Below are positions 9,852-18,777 of a stretch of 64,000 nucleotides of DNA, one piece after another (the stretch's first letter is position 1; every line of letters begins with the position of its first letter). Below the pieces are notes generated by a model. It was not told where the DNA came from, ran no database searches, and saw nothing but the letters and a program-made list of their open reading frames with translations. The position numbers were made by a program, and so were the translations under genes. The stretch is from an uncultured bacterium (GTDB lineage Bacteria; Bacillota; Clostridia; Lachnospirales; Lachnospiraceae), in contig CAMSTY010000008.1 of the NCBI GenBank assembly GCA_947063875.1, positions 16,340-80,339 on the forward strand, given 5' to 3'.

Positions 9852-9883
9852 CAAAAAAAGACAGAAAACTTTTCAGCTTTCTG
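9852..9883 (-). terminator. Terminator after ftsZ
   Basis: CAGAAA...TTTCTG with an interrupted inner stem is followed by TCTTTTTTT on the minus strand, about 40 bases past the ftsZ stop. It insulates the sporulation operon from the division genes. Confidence 0.7.
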
Positions 9884-9924
9884 CCTTTCGCTATGTTTTC
9901 TCTATTTGCGACTCATTTCGTGGG

Positions 9925-11154
9925 TCAGCGTTTGTTCTTTAAAAAGTCCGGAATATTAATCTGTACGTCACGATTCATCGGACGGTACGCTGCTGCTTGT
10001 CCGGATGTACTCTGCTGAGGGCCTGCATTGGGCGGCGCCGTCCTCTGTCCGGCCTGCTGCGGATTCGGTCTGGCTGTCGCACTGGCTTCCGCCGCAGCCG
10101 CAGCCGGATTCGCACCCTGTCCTGCAAAGTTCATCCCGCCCGGCATCTTAGGCTTAAAGTTGTTAAAGCCTGCCATCGCCTTGTCCACAGAAGCGCCGGC
10201 GGCATGGCCATCCAGGCCGGTGGCAATCACGGTAATACTCGCCTCATCCTGGGCATTCTCATCATACATGGCGCCAAAAATAATATTCGCATCGTCACCT
10301 GCCAGGTCCTGTACATAGCTGGCAGCCTCATTCGCCTCAATCAGGCTGATATCTCCGGAAATATTGATAATCACATGTGTGGCGCCCTCAATCGTCGTCT
10401 CCAGCAGCGGACTCGCCACTGCCTGCTTCACTGCCTCCAGCGCCTTCTCATCCCCTTTGGCATGTCCGATGCCGATATGGGCAATCCCCTTGTCCGTCAT
10501 CACCGTCTGCACATCGGCAAAGTCGAGATTGATCAGGCCCGGCACATTAATCAAATCCGTAATCCCCTGCACCGCCTGCTGCAATACCTCATCTGCTTTC
10601 TTAAGGGCGTCCGGCATAGTAGTCCTGCGGTCCACGATCTCCAGAAGCTTATCATTCGGAATGACAATCAAGGTATCTACACTGTCTTTGAGCCGCTCAA
10701 TACCGCTTAACGCATTGGTCATACGGGTCTTTGCCTCAAACCGGAACGGCTTGGTCACTACGCCTACCGTCAGAATCCCCATATCCTTGGCCAGACGGGC
10801 AATCACCGGCGCTGCGCCGGTACCGGTACCGCCGCCCATGCCGCAGGTGACGAATACCATATCCGCCCCCTTCATAACCTGTGCCAGCTCCTCCGAATTC
10901 TCTTCGGCTGCTTTCTGACCCACCTCGGGTTTGGCCCCTGCTCCCAGGCCTTTTGTCAGCTTTTCCCCGATCTGCATAGCAGTCGGGGCCTTGCAAAACT
11001 GCAACGCCTGCTTATCGGTATTGATCCCGATGAATTCCACACCGGCAATATTCTCTTCAATCATGCGGTTCACTGCATTATTCCCCGCGCCTCCGACCCC
11101 GATTACCACGATCCTTGCCGAATTCTCCGTATCATTTATCTTAATCTCTAACAA
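9925..11154 (-). CDS. ftsZ: Cell division GTPase FtsZ
   Basis: The protein has 409 residues and a TTG start behind AAGGAGGA. It contains the tubulin signature [14 protein letters not shown], the [14 protein letters not shown] nucleotide loop, the T7 region and [13 protein letters not shown] Gln/Ala/Pro-rich linker of about 80 residues (Ala- and Asn-rich, 330-395) leads to the conserved C-terminal peptide QINIPDFLK, which docks membrane anchors. FtsZ polymerises into the Z-ring. ftsA, the usual neighbour and anchor, is not next to it, so another anchor such as SepF or a distant ftsA is expected. It has its own promoter and a terminator. Confidence 0.98.
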   Translation of the reverse strand: MLEIKINDTENSARIVVIGVGGAGNNAVNRMIEENIAGVEFIGINTDKQALQFCKAPTAMQIGEKLTKGLGAGAKPEVGQKAAEENSEELAQVMKGADMVFVTCGMGGGTGTGAAPVIARLAKDMGILTVGVVTKPFRFEAKTRMTNALSGIERLKDSVDTLIVIPNDKLLEIVDRRTTMPDALKKADEVLQQAVQGITDLINVPGLINLDFADVQTVMTDKGIAHIGIGHAKGDEKALEAVKQAVASPLLETTIEGATHVIINISGDISLIEANEAASYVQDLAGDDANIIFGAMYDENAQDEASITVIATGLDGHAAGASVDKAMAGFNNFKPKMPGGMNFAGQGANPAAAAAEASATARPNPQQAGQRTAPPNAGPQQSTSGQAAAYRPMNRDVQINIPDFLKNKR

Positions 11155-11234
11155 GACTTTCTTCCTCCTTCAACCCTCTCAGATCCTTCCCCGCACATTA
11201 CCTTCATATGAGTTCTTAATCTGGTCTATCTAAT

Positions 11235-11263
11235 ACTATATGTGATTTTCTAAAAAATATCAA
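11235..11263 (-). promoter_or_regulatory. Sigma-A promoter of ftsZ
   Basis: TTGATA and TATAGT are spaced by 17 bases on the minus strand between ftsQ and ftsZ, leaving a leader of about 75 bases. Confidence 0.75.
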
Positions 11264-11293
11264 CTGTTATTTTGTAAAAACTTCGCAAGTTTT

Positions 11294-12016
11294 CTAAGAT
11301 TTTGGCTCCAGTGTGTAACCAGCCCGGATATTCGCTTCATCATAATCCTCAAGATGAAGAATTCCTCCATGGCCTTTCAGCTGAGGAAGCATATCATTCA
11401 ATTCTGAGACCTTATCGTTTAAATTCCCGCTGTTTCCAAGCAGAACTTCAAGGTCCCCCAAAAACAATGTAATCTCCCCATAAGTCCCAAACTGAATCCG
11501 GTCTACCTGCATCTCATAGATGGAAAGAATCTGAGTGAGGTTTAAAATCTCCGGAAATACCTCCTCTTTCTCCAGCGGCAGCTTCTGATAAAGGACAATC
11601 TGCCCAAACTTAAGCCCCGTCACCAGAGGAACCCCCAAAAGAGCCTCGTTAGCGCTTTCTACAATAATCCCATCCTTATCAAAATACATATAGCTGTTCA
11701 TATAAGACACATAACCTACCACACTCTTCTCATAAATGATCACTTCCACCTGAACCGGACTGTGAAAAATAATCTCATAATCCTCCACAAAAGGAATCTG
11801 TATGTGCTCCTGCAGACGATTTCTCAAAAAACAAAGCAGGGAATTGCGGCTCATCCGATCCGGAAACAAGATCTCCGTAATCTCCTCACTGGTGTACTTT
11901 CCGTTTCCTGTCACCTCTACTTCTGAAATACTCGCAGATATAAGAAAAAATATCAGCAGTGCAACCGCAACCGCCGCAATCCCTATTATTCTTTTTCTCT
12001 TGTTTTCTTTTTGCAT
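11294..12016 (-). CDS. ftsQ: Cell division protein FtsQ/DivIB
   Basis: This 240-residue protein has a short basic cytoplasmic tail (KENKRKR), one membrane helix at about residues 9-27, then a POTRA domain (ISEVEVTGNGKYTSEEI...) and a beta domain. FtsQ/DivIB links early and late divisome proteins and forms a complex with FtsL and FtsB/DivIC. The gene begins a few bases after the murA stop (GAGGATTGAAAG serves as ribosome site), so it belongs to the murA-ftsQ stretch of the dcw cluster. ftsZ follows after 139 bases with its own promoter. Identification rests on topology, POTRA features and position. Confidence 0.88.
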   Translation of the reverse strand: MQKENKRKRIIGIAAVAVALLIFFLISASISEVEVTGNGKYTSEEITEILFPDRMSRNSLLCFLRNRLQEHIQIPFVEDYEIIFHSPVQVEVIIYEKSVVGYVSYMNSYMYFDKDGIIVESANEALLGVPLVTGLKFGQIVLYQKLPLEKEEVFPEILNLTQILSIYEMQVDRIQFGTYGEITLFLGDLEVLLGNSGNLNDKVSELNDMLPQLKGHGGILHLEDYDEANIRAGYTLEPKS

Positions 12017-12019
12017 CTT

Positions 12020-13273
12020 TCAATCCTCTTCCAGGGAGAGATCTGCCCCCACAGCTGCCAGATCCCGGCTGATATCCTCGTAACCCCGGCTGATATAAGA
12101 ATATCCGTAAATCCGGCTTTCACCTTCTGCGGCCAGCCCTGCCACTACCAGGGCGGCTCCGCCCCTTAAATCCCTGGCCTGAACCACGCCTCCCGCCAGG
12201 GGATATGTTCCCGTCACCAGCGCGGTTTTTCCCTTTATTATAATATGCGCCCCCATTTTTTGTAATTCCTGTGCAGTGGCAAATCTTTCCTCAAATACAT
12301 TTTCCCGGATACGGGACCTTCCCTGTGCCACGGATGCCGCCGCCAGCATCACGGACTGCAGGTCCGTAGAAAATTCCGGGTAAGGCCCTGTGCAGAGAGA
12401 TACCGGGCGGGGCCGTTCTTTCATGCAGGCGCAAATATCCCCATGTTGAGCCTTCACCTCACATCCCATTCCTCTTACGGCGGCGAGTGTCCCTCCCATA
12501 TGCTCTGTCGGAACGCCCAAAAGGCGGATATTCCCTCCCGCGGCCATAAGCGCTCCCAGATAAGTCCCTGCCACGATCCGGTCGCCCGGCACGGCAAATA
12601 CCACGTCATGAAACGGCTTTCCTCCATGAATCGTCAAAAGATCGCTGCCAATCCCATCAATGGCGGCCCCCATAGCGTTTAAAAAACGGCACAGGATCTC
12701 TATCTCCGGTTCCCTGGCTGCCCCGTGAATCCGGGTAATCCCCGAAGATGCCGTCGCCGCCATCAAAATGTTCTCTGTAGCCCCCACACTGGGAAAAGAA
12801 AGATAAATATCCGACCCATGCAGCGCCTTGGCCGACACCCGGATCTGATCCTCTTTTGCCCAAACCTCCGCTCCCATCTTCTCCAAAGCCGACAAATGCA
12901 AATCAACCGGACGCCTGCCGATGGAGCAGCCGCCCGGATAGCAGGTCTCGGCCTCATGCAGCCGTCCTAACAGAGGTCCCAGAAGTATGACCGAAGAACG
13001 CATCTGTTTCCCATGTACGTCCGGAACCCGTGATAAGAGAAGGCTGCGGGTGTCCATCATCAGTTCATGACCCTCAAACCTGCAATGGCACCCCAAAGAT
13101 TCCAATATCCCCAACATACAGAAAACATCCTGTATTCTGGGGACATTCGTGATTACGATAATACCGCTGTGGAGCAATGCCGCTGCCATCAGCGGAAGAA
13201 CTGCATTTTTAGAACCCTGTATCCGGATCTCTCCGTGCAGGTTCTGCAAACCCCGGACTCGAATGACAGACAA
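12020..13273 (-). CDS. murA: UDP-N-acetylglucosamine 1-carboxyvinyltransferase MurA
   Basis: The 417-residue protein has the two EPSP-synthase-like lobes. Residues seen include QGSKNAVLPLMAAALL (substrate lysine and asparagine) and PGGCSIGRRPVDLHL with the catalytic cysteine that fosfomycin alkylates. MurA transfers enolpyruvate from PEP to UDP-GlcNAc, the first committed step of peptidoglycan synthesis. The start is TTG with AGGAGG upstream. It sits between ftsW and ftsQ, where B. subtilis has murG, murB and divIB, so murA here takes the place of other mur genes in the cluster. Firmicutes often carry two MurA paralogues; this is the dcw-linked one. Confidence 0.95.
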   Translation of the reverse strand: MSVIRVRGLQNLHGEIRIQGSKNAVLPLMAAALLHSGIIVITNVPRIQDVFCMLGILESLGCHCRFEGHELMMDTRSLLLSRVPDVHGKQMRSSVILLGPLLGRLHEAETCYPGGCSIGRRPVDLHLSALEKMGAEVWAKEDQIRVSAKALHGSDIYLSFPSVGATENILMAATASSGITRIHGAAREPEIEILCRFLNAMGAAIDGIGSDLLTIHGGKPFHDVVFAVPGDRIVAGTYLGALMAAGGNIRLLGVPTEHMGGTLAAVRGMGCEVKAQHGDICACMKERPRPVSLCTGPYPEFSTDLQSVMLAAASVAQGRSRIRENVFEERFATAQELQKMGAHIIIKGKTALVTGTYPLAGGVVQARDLRGGAALVVAGLAAEGESRIYGYSYISRGYEDISRDLAAVGADLSLEED

Positions 13274-13334
13274 TACGATACCTCCTGTGGTATTTGCCTA
13301 TATCCTATCCTATGTATCAACACAAAAATTGTGA

Positions 13335-14468
13335 CTATTTTTCCAGTTTTATTTGATTGGAAACACTGAGGACCATTCCCATTTCAATCATCAAAAACAA
13401 TACCGAAGTACCCCCATAGCTGATAAACGGCAGCGTAATCCCTGTATTGGGAATGCTATTGGTAACCACTGCAATATTTAATATCACCTGAATCGCGATA
13501 TGTCCCATAACGCCGACCACCAGAAGCGCCCCGAACAGATCCGGCGCATTGGAAGCAATCAGCATAAACCGGTAAATAAGAAACAGAAACATCAAAATAA
13601 CGGAAACCGCCCCAAACAAGCCAAGTTCCTCGCAAATGATGGCAAAAATATAGTCATTCTGGGCCTCCGGCACAAATCCCATCTTCTGAATGCTCTCCCC
13701 CAAGCCCTTTCCGACCAGCCCTCCGGACCCGATGGCATACAATCCCTGCAGCACCTGAAACCCTCCGTCCATCGGATAAGCTTCCGGGTCCAGCCACACA
13801 TGAATCCGCTCCAGCTGATAGGGTTTTAAAAGCTTTATCTTCTCCAGAAAAATGGCCAACGGCCCTGCCGTCGCCACCACGATCCCCCCGATCACGCCGC
13901 AAAGAAAAAACGGCCAGTTTTTCTTACAGGCTACAAACAGCATAAAAAACGCAATGCCTACAATAATAATCCCGGAGCTCAGATTATTGGCAGCTACCAG
14001 GCCTGCAATAGGGAATGTCAGCAGCGCCACCACTTGCACCGCCCGCAAAGAATTAATCTTTTTTCCCATCTGCGTAATCACAGCAGATAAAAGCACAATC
14101 AGTACAATCTTAACAAACTCGGTAGGCTGAAAGCTGATCCCCCCCACATTCAGCCAGCGCCGGCTTCCGTGTGAATCGCTTCCCACCAGTTTTACCGCAA
14201 TCATCAATATGTATGAAAGAATGTATGCCAACAGGGCAAACTTAGCATACCAGTGATAATCCAGTTTGGAAATCACAAGGGCAATCATCAGTCCCCCCAT
14301 GGCAATCTTTAACTGCCTCATCATATAGTAGGAAGCATCGCCGTGCTGCAGTTGTGCCGTATAAGAACTGGCGCTGTAAATCATCAGCAGTCCAAACGCC
14401 ATCAAAAATATCACACAAAACAGCAGGCTGTAGTCATAAAACCGCCTGGGCTTGTTTTTCTTCGCCAG
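13335..14468 (-). CDS. ftsW: Peptidoglycan polymerase FtsW/SpoVE (SEDS family), probable CTG start
   Basis: This is a polytopic SEDS glycosyltransferase with about ten membrane helices. Family segments seen are GSRRWLNVGG, QPTEFVKIVLI, the QNDYIFAIICEELGL loop and GITLPFISYGG near the C-terminus. It polymerises lipid II together with the class B PBP. The first ATG/GTG-type start (GTG at 14414) would cut into the first helix and has no ribosome site. A CTG at 14468, eight bases after AGGAGG, restores the expected cytoplasmic start (KKNKPRRFYDYSLLF), giving 377 residues. No ATG, GTG or TTG exists in frame between the murD stop and 14414. It could equally be called spoVE by position. Confidence 0.92.
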   Translation of the reverse strand: MAKKNKPRRFYDYSLLFCVIFLMAFGLLMIYSASSYTAQLQHGDASYYMMRQLKIAMGGLMIALVISKLDYHWYAKFALLAYILSYILMIAVKLVGSDSHGSRRWLNVGGISFQPTEFVKIVLIVLLSAVITQMGKKINSLRAVQVVALLTFPIAGLVAANNLSSGIIIVGIAFFMLFVACKKNWPFFLCGVIGGIVVATAGPLAIFLEKIKLLKPYQLERIHVWLDPEAYPMDGGFQVLQGLYAIGSGGLVGKGLGESIQKMGFVPEAQNDYIFAIICEELGLFGAVSVILMFLFLIYRFMLIASNAPDLFGALLVVGVMGHIAIQVILNIAVVTNSIPNTGITLPFISYGGTSVLFLMIEMGMVLSVSNQIKLEK

Positions 14469-14510
14469 CTGCCTCCCCTCCTCTCCGGCTTCCGGTAAAT
14501 CCCCCGCTCC

Positions 14511-15866
14511 TTACAAACCTCTCACACACTCCTTAAAAATTCTCCCGCGCTGTTCATAGTTGTCAAACATCCCCCAACTCGCGCAGGCCGGAGAAAGCAG
14601 CACATTGTCACCGGCGTCGGCATAAGCGGCGCAGACGTGAACAGCCTCCTCCATATCCTCGGCATACATAATCTCATTAAATCCATGGGCCCGGGCGCAT
14701 TCCGCAATTTTGTCGCGCGTCTGCCCGATCAGGACCAGATACTTCACCTTGCCGGCAAACTCCTCAATCCAGGTGTCATATTCACTCTGCTTATCATAAC
14801 CGCCGGCAATCAGCACGGTCGGCCCCGGCATGGCGCGAATCGCCTGAATCGCGGCGTCCGGGTTGGTTCCCTTGGAATCGTTATAGTACTTGACCCCCGC
14901 ACGTTCCAGCACAAATTCTATCCGGTGTTCCACGGCCTTGAACCCGGCCACTACCCTGCAGATCACCTCTATGGGAACGCCCATGCGCAGGGCAATCGCC
15001 ATGGCAGCCATTGCATTTTCATAATTGTGTTTTCCGAGAAGCTGCATCTGCCTGACATCCAGCAACGCTTCCTTGTTCCCGCCGTGGGCATAAAAGATCC
15101 GCCCGTTCTCCAGGTACAGGCCTTCCTTCAAAGGACGCCCGCTGCTGAAAAAGAACACCTCCGGCTTTCGCTCCCGGCTTTCTCCGAACTCTCTCAGCAC
15201 CGGGTCCTCATAGTTAAGCACCACACAGTCCTTCCCTGTCTGGTTGGCTGTAATCCGCTCTTTAATCTCGATATAATTGTCCATGGTTCCGTGGCGGTTC
15301 AGATGATCGGGAGTAATATTAAGAATGGCGCTGACATCCGGATGATAGTCCATAATCGTCTCCAGCTGAAAACTGGAAACCTCTGCCACGGTCACCGAAC
15401 GGTCCGTCGTCTCCAGTGCCATCTCCGTGCAGGGAATTCCGATATTCCCCACCACAAAGACTTCCTCAAACCAGGCCCGCATAATCTCGCCTGTCAAAGC
15501 TGTCGTCGTAGTCTTTCCGTTGGTTCCTGTGATTGCAATCAATTTCCCCTTCGCCACGTGGTATGCCAGCTGAATCTCGCCCCAAATCGGAACCTTCGCC
15601 TCATCCAGCACGGCCACAAAGGGAGCATCCAATGCGATCCCGGGACTGATAATCGCCAGTTCCACGCCCACAAGCCCTGTCCGCGTCAGCTCCCCCAGCA
15701 AGATGTTTATCCTTGCATCCCCGTCAAATCTGGCTCTTAACTTATCTGGGTCGAGCCGGCTGTTGCTGTCATAAAGAATCACTTCGCCTCCCAGCGCCAA
15801 CAGAAGTTTCGCCGCCGCAATCCCGCTTTTTCCGGCTCCGGCTACCAGTACTTTTTGATCACTCAT
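14511..15866 (-). CDS. murD: UDP-N-acetylmuramoylalanine--D-glutamate ligase MurD
   Basis: The start ATG at 15866 follows AGGAGGATAAGA; a longer open frame overlaps mraY and is not used. The 451-residue ligase begins DQKVLVAGAGKSGIAAAKLL (nucleotide-sugar fold). It contains the ATP loop GTNGKTTTTALTGEI, central-domain NITPDHLNRHG and the C-terminal domain with YYNDSKGTNPDA. It adds D-glutamate to UDP-MurNAc-L-Ala in the cytoplasm. The order mraY-murD-ftsW is the standard dcw order, but murF and murE are missing upstream and murG downstream. It ends 42 bases before the proposed ftsW CTG start. Confidence 0.96.
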   Translation of the reverse strand: MSDQKVLVAGAGKSGIAAAKLLLALGGEVILYDSNSRLDPDKLRARFDGDARINILLGELTRTGLVGVELAIISPGIALDAPFVAVLDEAKVPIWGEIQLAYHVAKGKLIAITGTNGKTTTTALTGEIMRAWFEEVFVVGNIGIPCTEMALETTDRSVTVAEVSSFQLETIMDYHPDVSAILNITPDHLNRHGTMDNYIEIKERITANQTGKDCVVLNYEDPVLREFGESRERKPEVFFFSSGRPLKEGLYLENGRIFYAHGGNKEALLDVRQMQLLGKHNYENAMAAMAIALRMGVPIEVICRVVAGFKAVEHRIEFVLERAGVKYYNDSKGTNPDAAIQAIRAMPGPTVLIAGGYDKQSEYDTWIEEFAGKVKYLVLIGQTRDKIAECARAHGFNEIMYAEDMEEAVHVCAAYADAGDNVLLSPACASWGMFDNYEQRGRIFKECVRGL

Positions 15867-15883
15867 ATTCTTATCCTCCTGAT

Positions 15884-16852
15884 TTACAGACCCAGGTACG
15901 CCACCAGGCAGAGAATCGCCGTCGTAATGGAAAACACGGCAACCACCCGGGTTTCCGACCATCCGCAAAGTTCAAAATGATGGTGAATCGGCGCCATCTT
16001 AAAAATCCGTTTCCCCTTGGTGGCCTTAAAGTAACTCACCTGCAGGATCACTGACAATACTTCCACCAGATAAATCAGTCCCACTACAGGGATAAAAAAC
16101 GGCATCTGCATCATCAGCGCGCTGGAAGCCACAAAGCCTCCCAAAGCAAGGGAACCGGTATCTCCCATAAAGACCCTGGCCGGATACACGTTAAACAGCA
16201 AAAATCCCAACAGGCTTCCCACTACCGCCCCCGTAATCGGACTGATGCCGCTGTTCTCCCCCAGTGCCACAATCGTCAGAAAAGTAGCGACCAGAATCGT
16301 CACACTGGTGCAAAGGCCATCCAGGCCATCCGTAAAATTCACTCCATTGTCCGTTCCCAGGACCACGCAGAACACAAAAGGGATAAAAAGGATTCCAAGA
16401 TTAATATAATATCCCCGTTCAAATCCTCCGGTAAAGGGGATCAGTTCCAAAGTGCCTGCCTCACCGGAATTCATCAGATAATATACAAAGATCCCCGTAA
16501 TAACGATCTGCCCTGCCAGCTTCTGCTTTGGATTCAGCCCTTCCGAACGTTTCATGACGATTTTAATATAATCATCCAGAAAACCGATGATCCCAAATCC
16601 CACAGTGACAAACAGGATGGGGATAATCTTGGGATAATCCCGGATATAAAACAAGGAAGTGATAATGATGCTGCTCAGAATCACCAGGCCGCCCATGGTC
16701 GGCGTCCCCTGCTTCTTCAAGTGCGCCTGCGGCCCGTCGCTGCGGACCTGCTGCCCAAATTTCAGCTTATGGAGAAACGGTATCACAACCGGACAAAGTA
16801 TCGCACTGATGGCAAACGCAATTATAATCGCTAGTATGGTCTCATTAATCAT
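15884..16852 (-). CDS. mraY: Phospho-N-acetylmuramoyl-pentapeptide transferase MraY
   Basis: This 322-residue polytopic membrane enzyme moves phospho-MurNAc-pentapeptide to undecaprenyl phosphate, giving lipid I. The diagnostic aspartates are present in FLDDYIKIV and in NFTDGLDGL, and the HHH loop is seen as MAPIHHHFEL. TPTMGGLVIL is near the N-terminus. The length is typical. The ATG at 16852 is behind AGGGGTG. It has its own strong promoter just behind spoVD and is followed 17 bases later by murD. Confidence 0.97.
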   Translation of the reverse strand: MINETILAIIIAFAISAILCPVVIPFLHKLKFGQQVRSDGPQAHLKKQGTPTMGGLVILSSIIITSLFYIRDYPKIIPILFVTVGFGIIGFLDDYIKIVMKRSEGLNPKQKLAGQIVITGIFVYYLMNSGEAGTLELIPFTGGFERGYYINLGILFIPFVFCVVLGTDNGVNFTDGLDGLCTSVTILVATFLTIVALGENSGISPITGAVVGSLLGFLLFNVYPARVFMGDTGSLALGGFVASSALMMQMPFFIPVVGLIYLVEVLSVILQVSYFKATKGKRIFKMAPIHHHFELCGWSETRVVAVFSITTAILCLVAYLGL

Positions 16853-16897
16853 GCTGCACCCCTATATAGTATGTATCCTTTGTTTTTTACATCCAAT

Positions 16898-16926
16898 AGT
16901 ATACGTCTTTTTTGAGGAATAATCAA
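16898..16926 (-). promoter_or_regulatory. Sigma-A promoter of mraY
   Basis: TTGATT and TATACT are exactly 17 bases apart on the minus strand, directly after the spoVD stop codon. This gives mraY-murD-ftsW and the following genes vegetative expression that does not depend on spoVD. Confidence 0.8.
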
Positions 16927-18675
16927 CTACTGATTGGATTCCCTTAAAACAGATTCTTCCTTTATTCCCAGATACGGCAAAATATTTTTAAAAATATCCG
17001 CAATTACCGGGGCGGCAATCGTGCCTCCATAGTAGATCCCCTGCGGCTCATCAATCGTAATCAGCGCAATCACCTGCGGGTCGTCTGCCGGGGCAAAGCC
17101 GACAAAAGAAGAAATATATTTCTTCAGGCTCCGGGGCAATTTCTCTGACGTAGCGGTTTTCCCTCCGATTCGGAATCCCGCCAGGGCCGCCTTTTTTCCG
17201 CTCCCTTCCGCCACTACCTGCTCCAGGATATAGCGCATGGACGCGCTGGTTTCTTCCGATACAATATTTTCCTTTACCGGATAGCTGAAGCGATGCACCT
17301 TCATGTTATCCCCGCTGACAGCCTTCACTGCAAAATGCGGAGTCACCCGGTTTCCCCCGTTTACGATCGATGCCGCCGTCGTAATCAGCTGAATCGGCGT
17401 AATCTGAAAAGACTGTCCAAAGGAGACCGTAGCCAGTTCCACCAGTCCCATGTTTTCTTTTTTGTGCATGATTGTGCCGGCCTCGCCCGGAAGATCGATC
17501 CCTGTCTTTTCCTTCAGTCCAAACTGCTCAAAATAGTGATAATACTGCTCGATTCCCAGACGCTGTCCCACATCGATGAACACCGGATTGCAGGAATTCA
17601 TGGCTCCCTGCAAAAAAGTCTCCCCTCCGTGCCCTCCTACCTTGTGACACCGTATTTTCCTGTCCTCCACAATCCGAAAGCCGGGACAGGAGAACCTGTC
17701 TTCCAAGGACACCACCCCTGACTCCAGTCCGGCGGCGGCCGTGATGATCTTGAATGTGGAACCTGGTTCATAGGTGTCGTTGATGGCCGGATTCCGCCAC
17801 ATCTGGTTCAGCAGTTCCTGCTTTCCCGCCGGCGTTATCCCATCAGGCGCCTCCCCATTGAGCGTAAACGGCTCGTTCAGGTTGAATTCCGGTACATTCA
17901 CCATGGCCAGGATTTCTCCGTTCTTTGGATTCATCACAATAACGGATACTCTTTTTGCCCCCTTTTTCTCCATGGTTTCATAAGCGGCCTGCTCGGCATA
18001 CTGCTGGATGTTGACATCAAGGCTGAGATACAGATCGCTTCCTGATACCGGCTCCACCCGGTCCTCAAACGTATTTTCCACCTCTACCCCTGCCGCGTCC
18101 GTCGTAGTCAGGATTTTACCATTAATCCCTTTCAGGTAATCCTCATAGATAACTTCCAGGCCTATAATCCCCTGATTATCCCCTCCGGTGAATCCCAGCA
18201 CCCGGGAAGCCAGCGAATCAAAAGGATAGTACCGCTTATAGTCTTCATCCACCTTTACTCCCGGCAAGTGATAATCACGAATCCGGTCCCCGACTTCCTT
18301 GTCTACGTTCGTACGGATAATCTCCCGGGAACTGCGTTTTTCCACCTTTTTTCTGACTCCTTCTTCCTCAAGTTCCAGTTCCCTGCATAAGGTTTCAATC
18401 ACCTTTTCACGGTCTTTCACCTGATTGTAAATCACGGAGATCGTACATACTGTCCGGTTCGTGGCGATCACCACTCCGTTTGCATCAAGAATCCTTCCTC
18501 TGGCTGCCTTGATCGTCCGCTCCCGTTCATGCAGATCCTCCGCCATCTGGCTGTAATGCTCCGAACGGCACAGCATCAAATATCCCAGACGGCCCATCAG
18601 TCCGATCATGGCCACAGACACCAAAAAACAGAGCAAGGTCATTTTTCTGCGGTGCTGAGTCCGATTGGAACCCAT
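16927..18675 (-). CDS. spoVD: Class B penicillin-binding protein, SpoVD type
   Basis: The start ATG at 18675 follows GGAGGATACT. The 582-residue protein has a single N-terminal membrane anchor (about 12-35), the class B dimerisation region (ARGRILDANG) and a transpeptidase domain with STFK (Ser306) and SCN (361-363). The third motif is KTA in GGKTATSEK, in place of KTG. No PASTA domain follows, unlike B. subtilis SpoVD. Position after ftsI, the sigma-E-like promoter in front and the terminator separating it from ftsI all point to SpoVD, the cortex transpeptidase acting with SpoVE, and not to a second vegetative FtsI. The KTA form is, as far as I recall, frequent in Clostridial homologues. Confidence 0.85.
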   Translation of the reverse strand: MGSNRTQHRRKMTLLCFLVSVAMIGLMGRLGYLMLCRSEHYSQMAEDLHERERTIKAARGRILDANGVVIATNRTVCTISVIYNQVKDREKVIETLCRELELEEEGVRKKVEKRSSREIIRTNVDKEVGDRIRDYHLPGVKVDEDYKRYYPFDSLASRVLGFTGGDNQGIIGLEVIYEDYLKGINGKILTTTDAAGVEVENTFEDRVEPVSGSDLYLSLDVNIQQYAEQAAYETMEKKGAKRVSVIVMNPKNGEILAMVNVPEFNLNEPFTLNGEAPDGITPAGKQELLNQMWRNPAINDTYEPGSTFKIITAAAGLESGVVSLEDRFSCPGFRIVEDRKIRCHKVGGHGGETFLQGAMNSCNPVFIDVGQRLGIEQYYHYFEQFGLKEKTGIDLPGEAGTIMHKKENMGLVELATVSFGQSFQITPIQLITTAASIVNGGNRVTPHFAVKAVSGDNMKVHRFSYPVKENIVSEETSASMRYILEQVVAEGSGKKAALAGFRIGGKTATSEKLPRSLKKYISSFVGFAPADDPQVIALITIDEPQGIYYGGTIAAPVIADIFKNILPYLGIKEESVLRESNQ

Positions 18676-18703
18676 AGTATCCTCCAATCCTGCTCATTAT
18701 TAC

Positions 18704-18731
18704 AATATATGAAGCGAACCGCCGTTTATGA
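18704..18731 (-). promoter_or_regulatory. Sigma-E-like promoter of spoVD
   Basis: On the minus strand TCATAAA (18731-18725) and CATATATT (18711-18704) are 13 bases apart. This resembles the B. subtilis sigma-E consensus (kmATATT, 13-15 bases, CATACAnT). No sigma-A promoter of comparable quality is present between the ftsI terminator and spoVD. Confidence 0.55.
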
Positions 18732-18771
18732 AAAAAGAAAACGGGCAAACGCACTTACGTCTCCCGTTCTC
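18731..18771 (-). terminator. Terminator between ftsI and spoVD
   Basis: GAGAACGGG pairs with CCCGTTTTC (one G-U) around a 17-base loop and is followed by TTTTTTC on the minus strand. It starts seven bases after the ftsI stop codon and ends the mraZ-rsmH-ftsL-ftsI transcript. Confidence 0.8.
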
Positions 18772-18777
18772 TTCTTG

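Noticed and set aside
14637..15740. A 367-codon plus-strand open frame opposite murD
   Set aside because: Antisense shadow of murD; low-complexity basic translation without any family motif.
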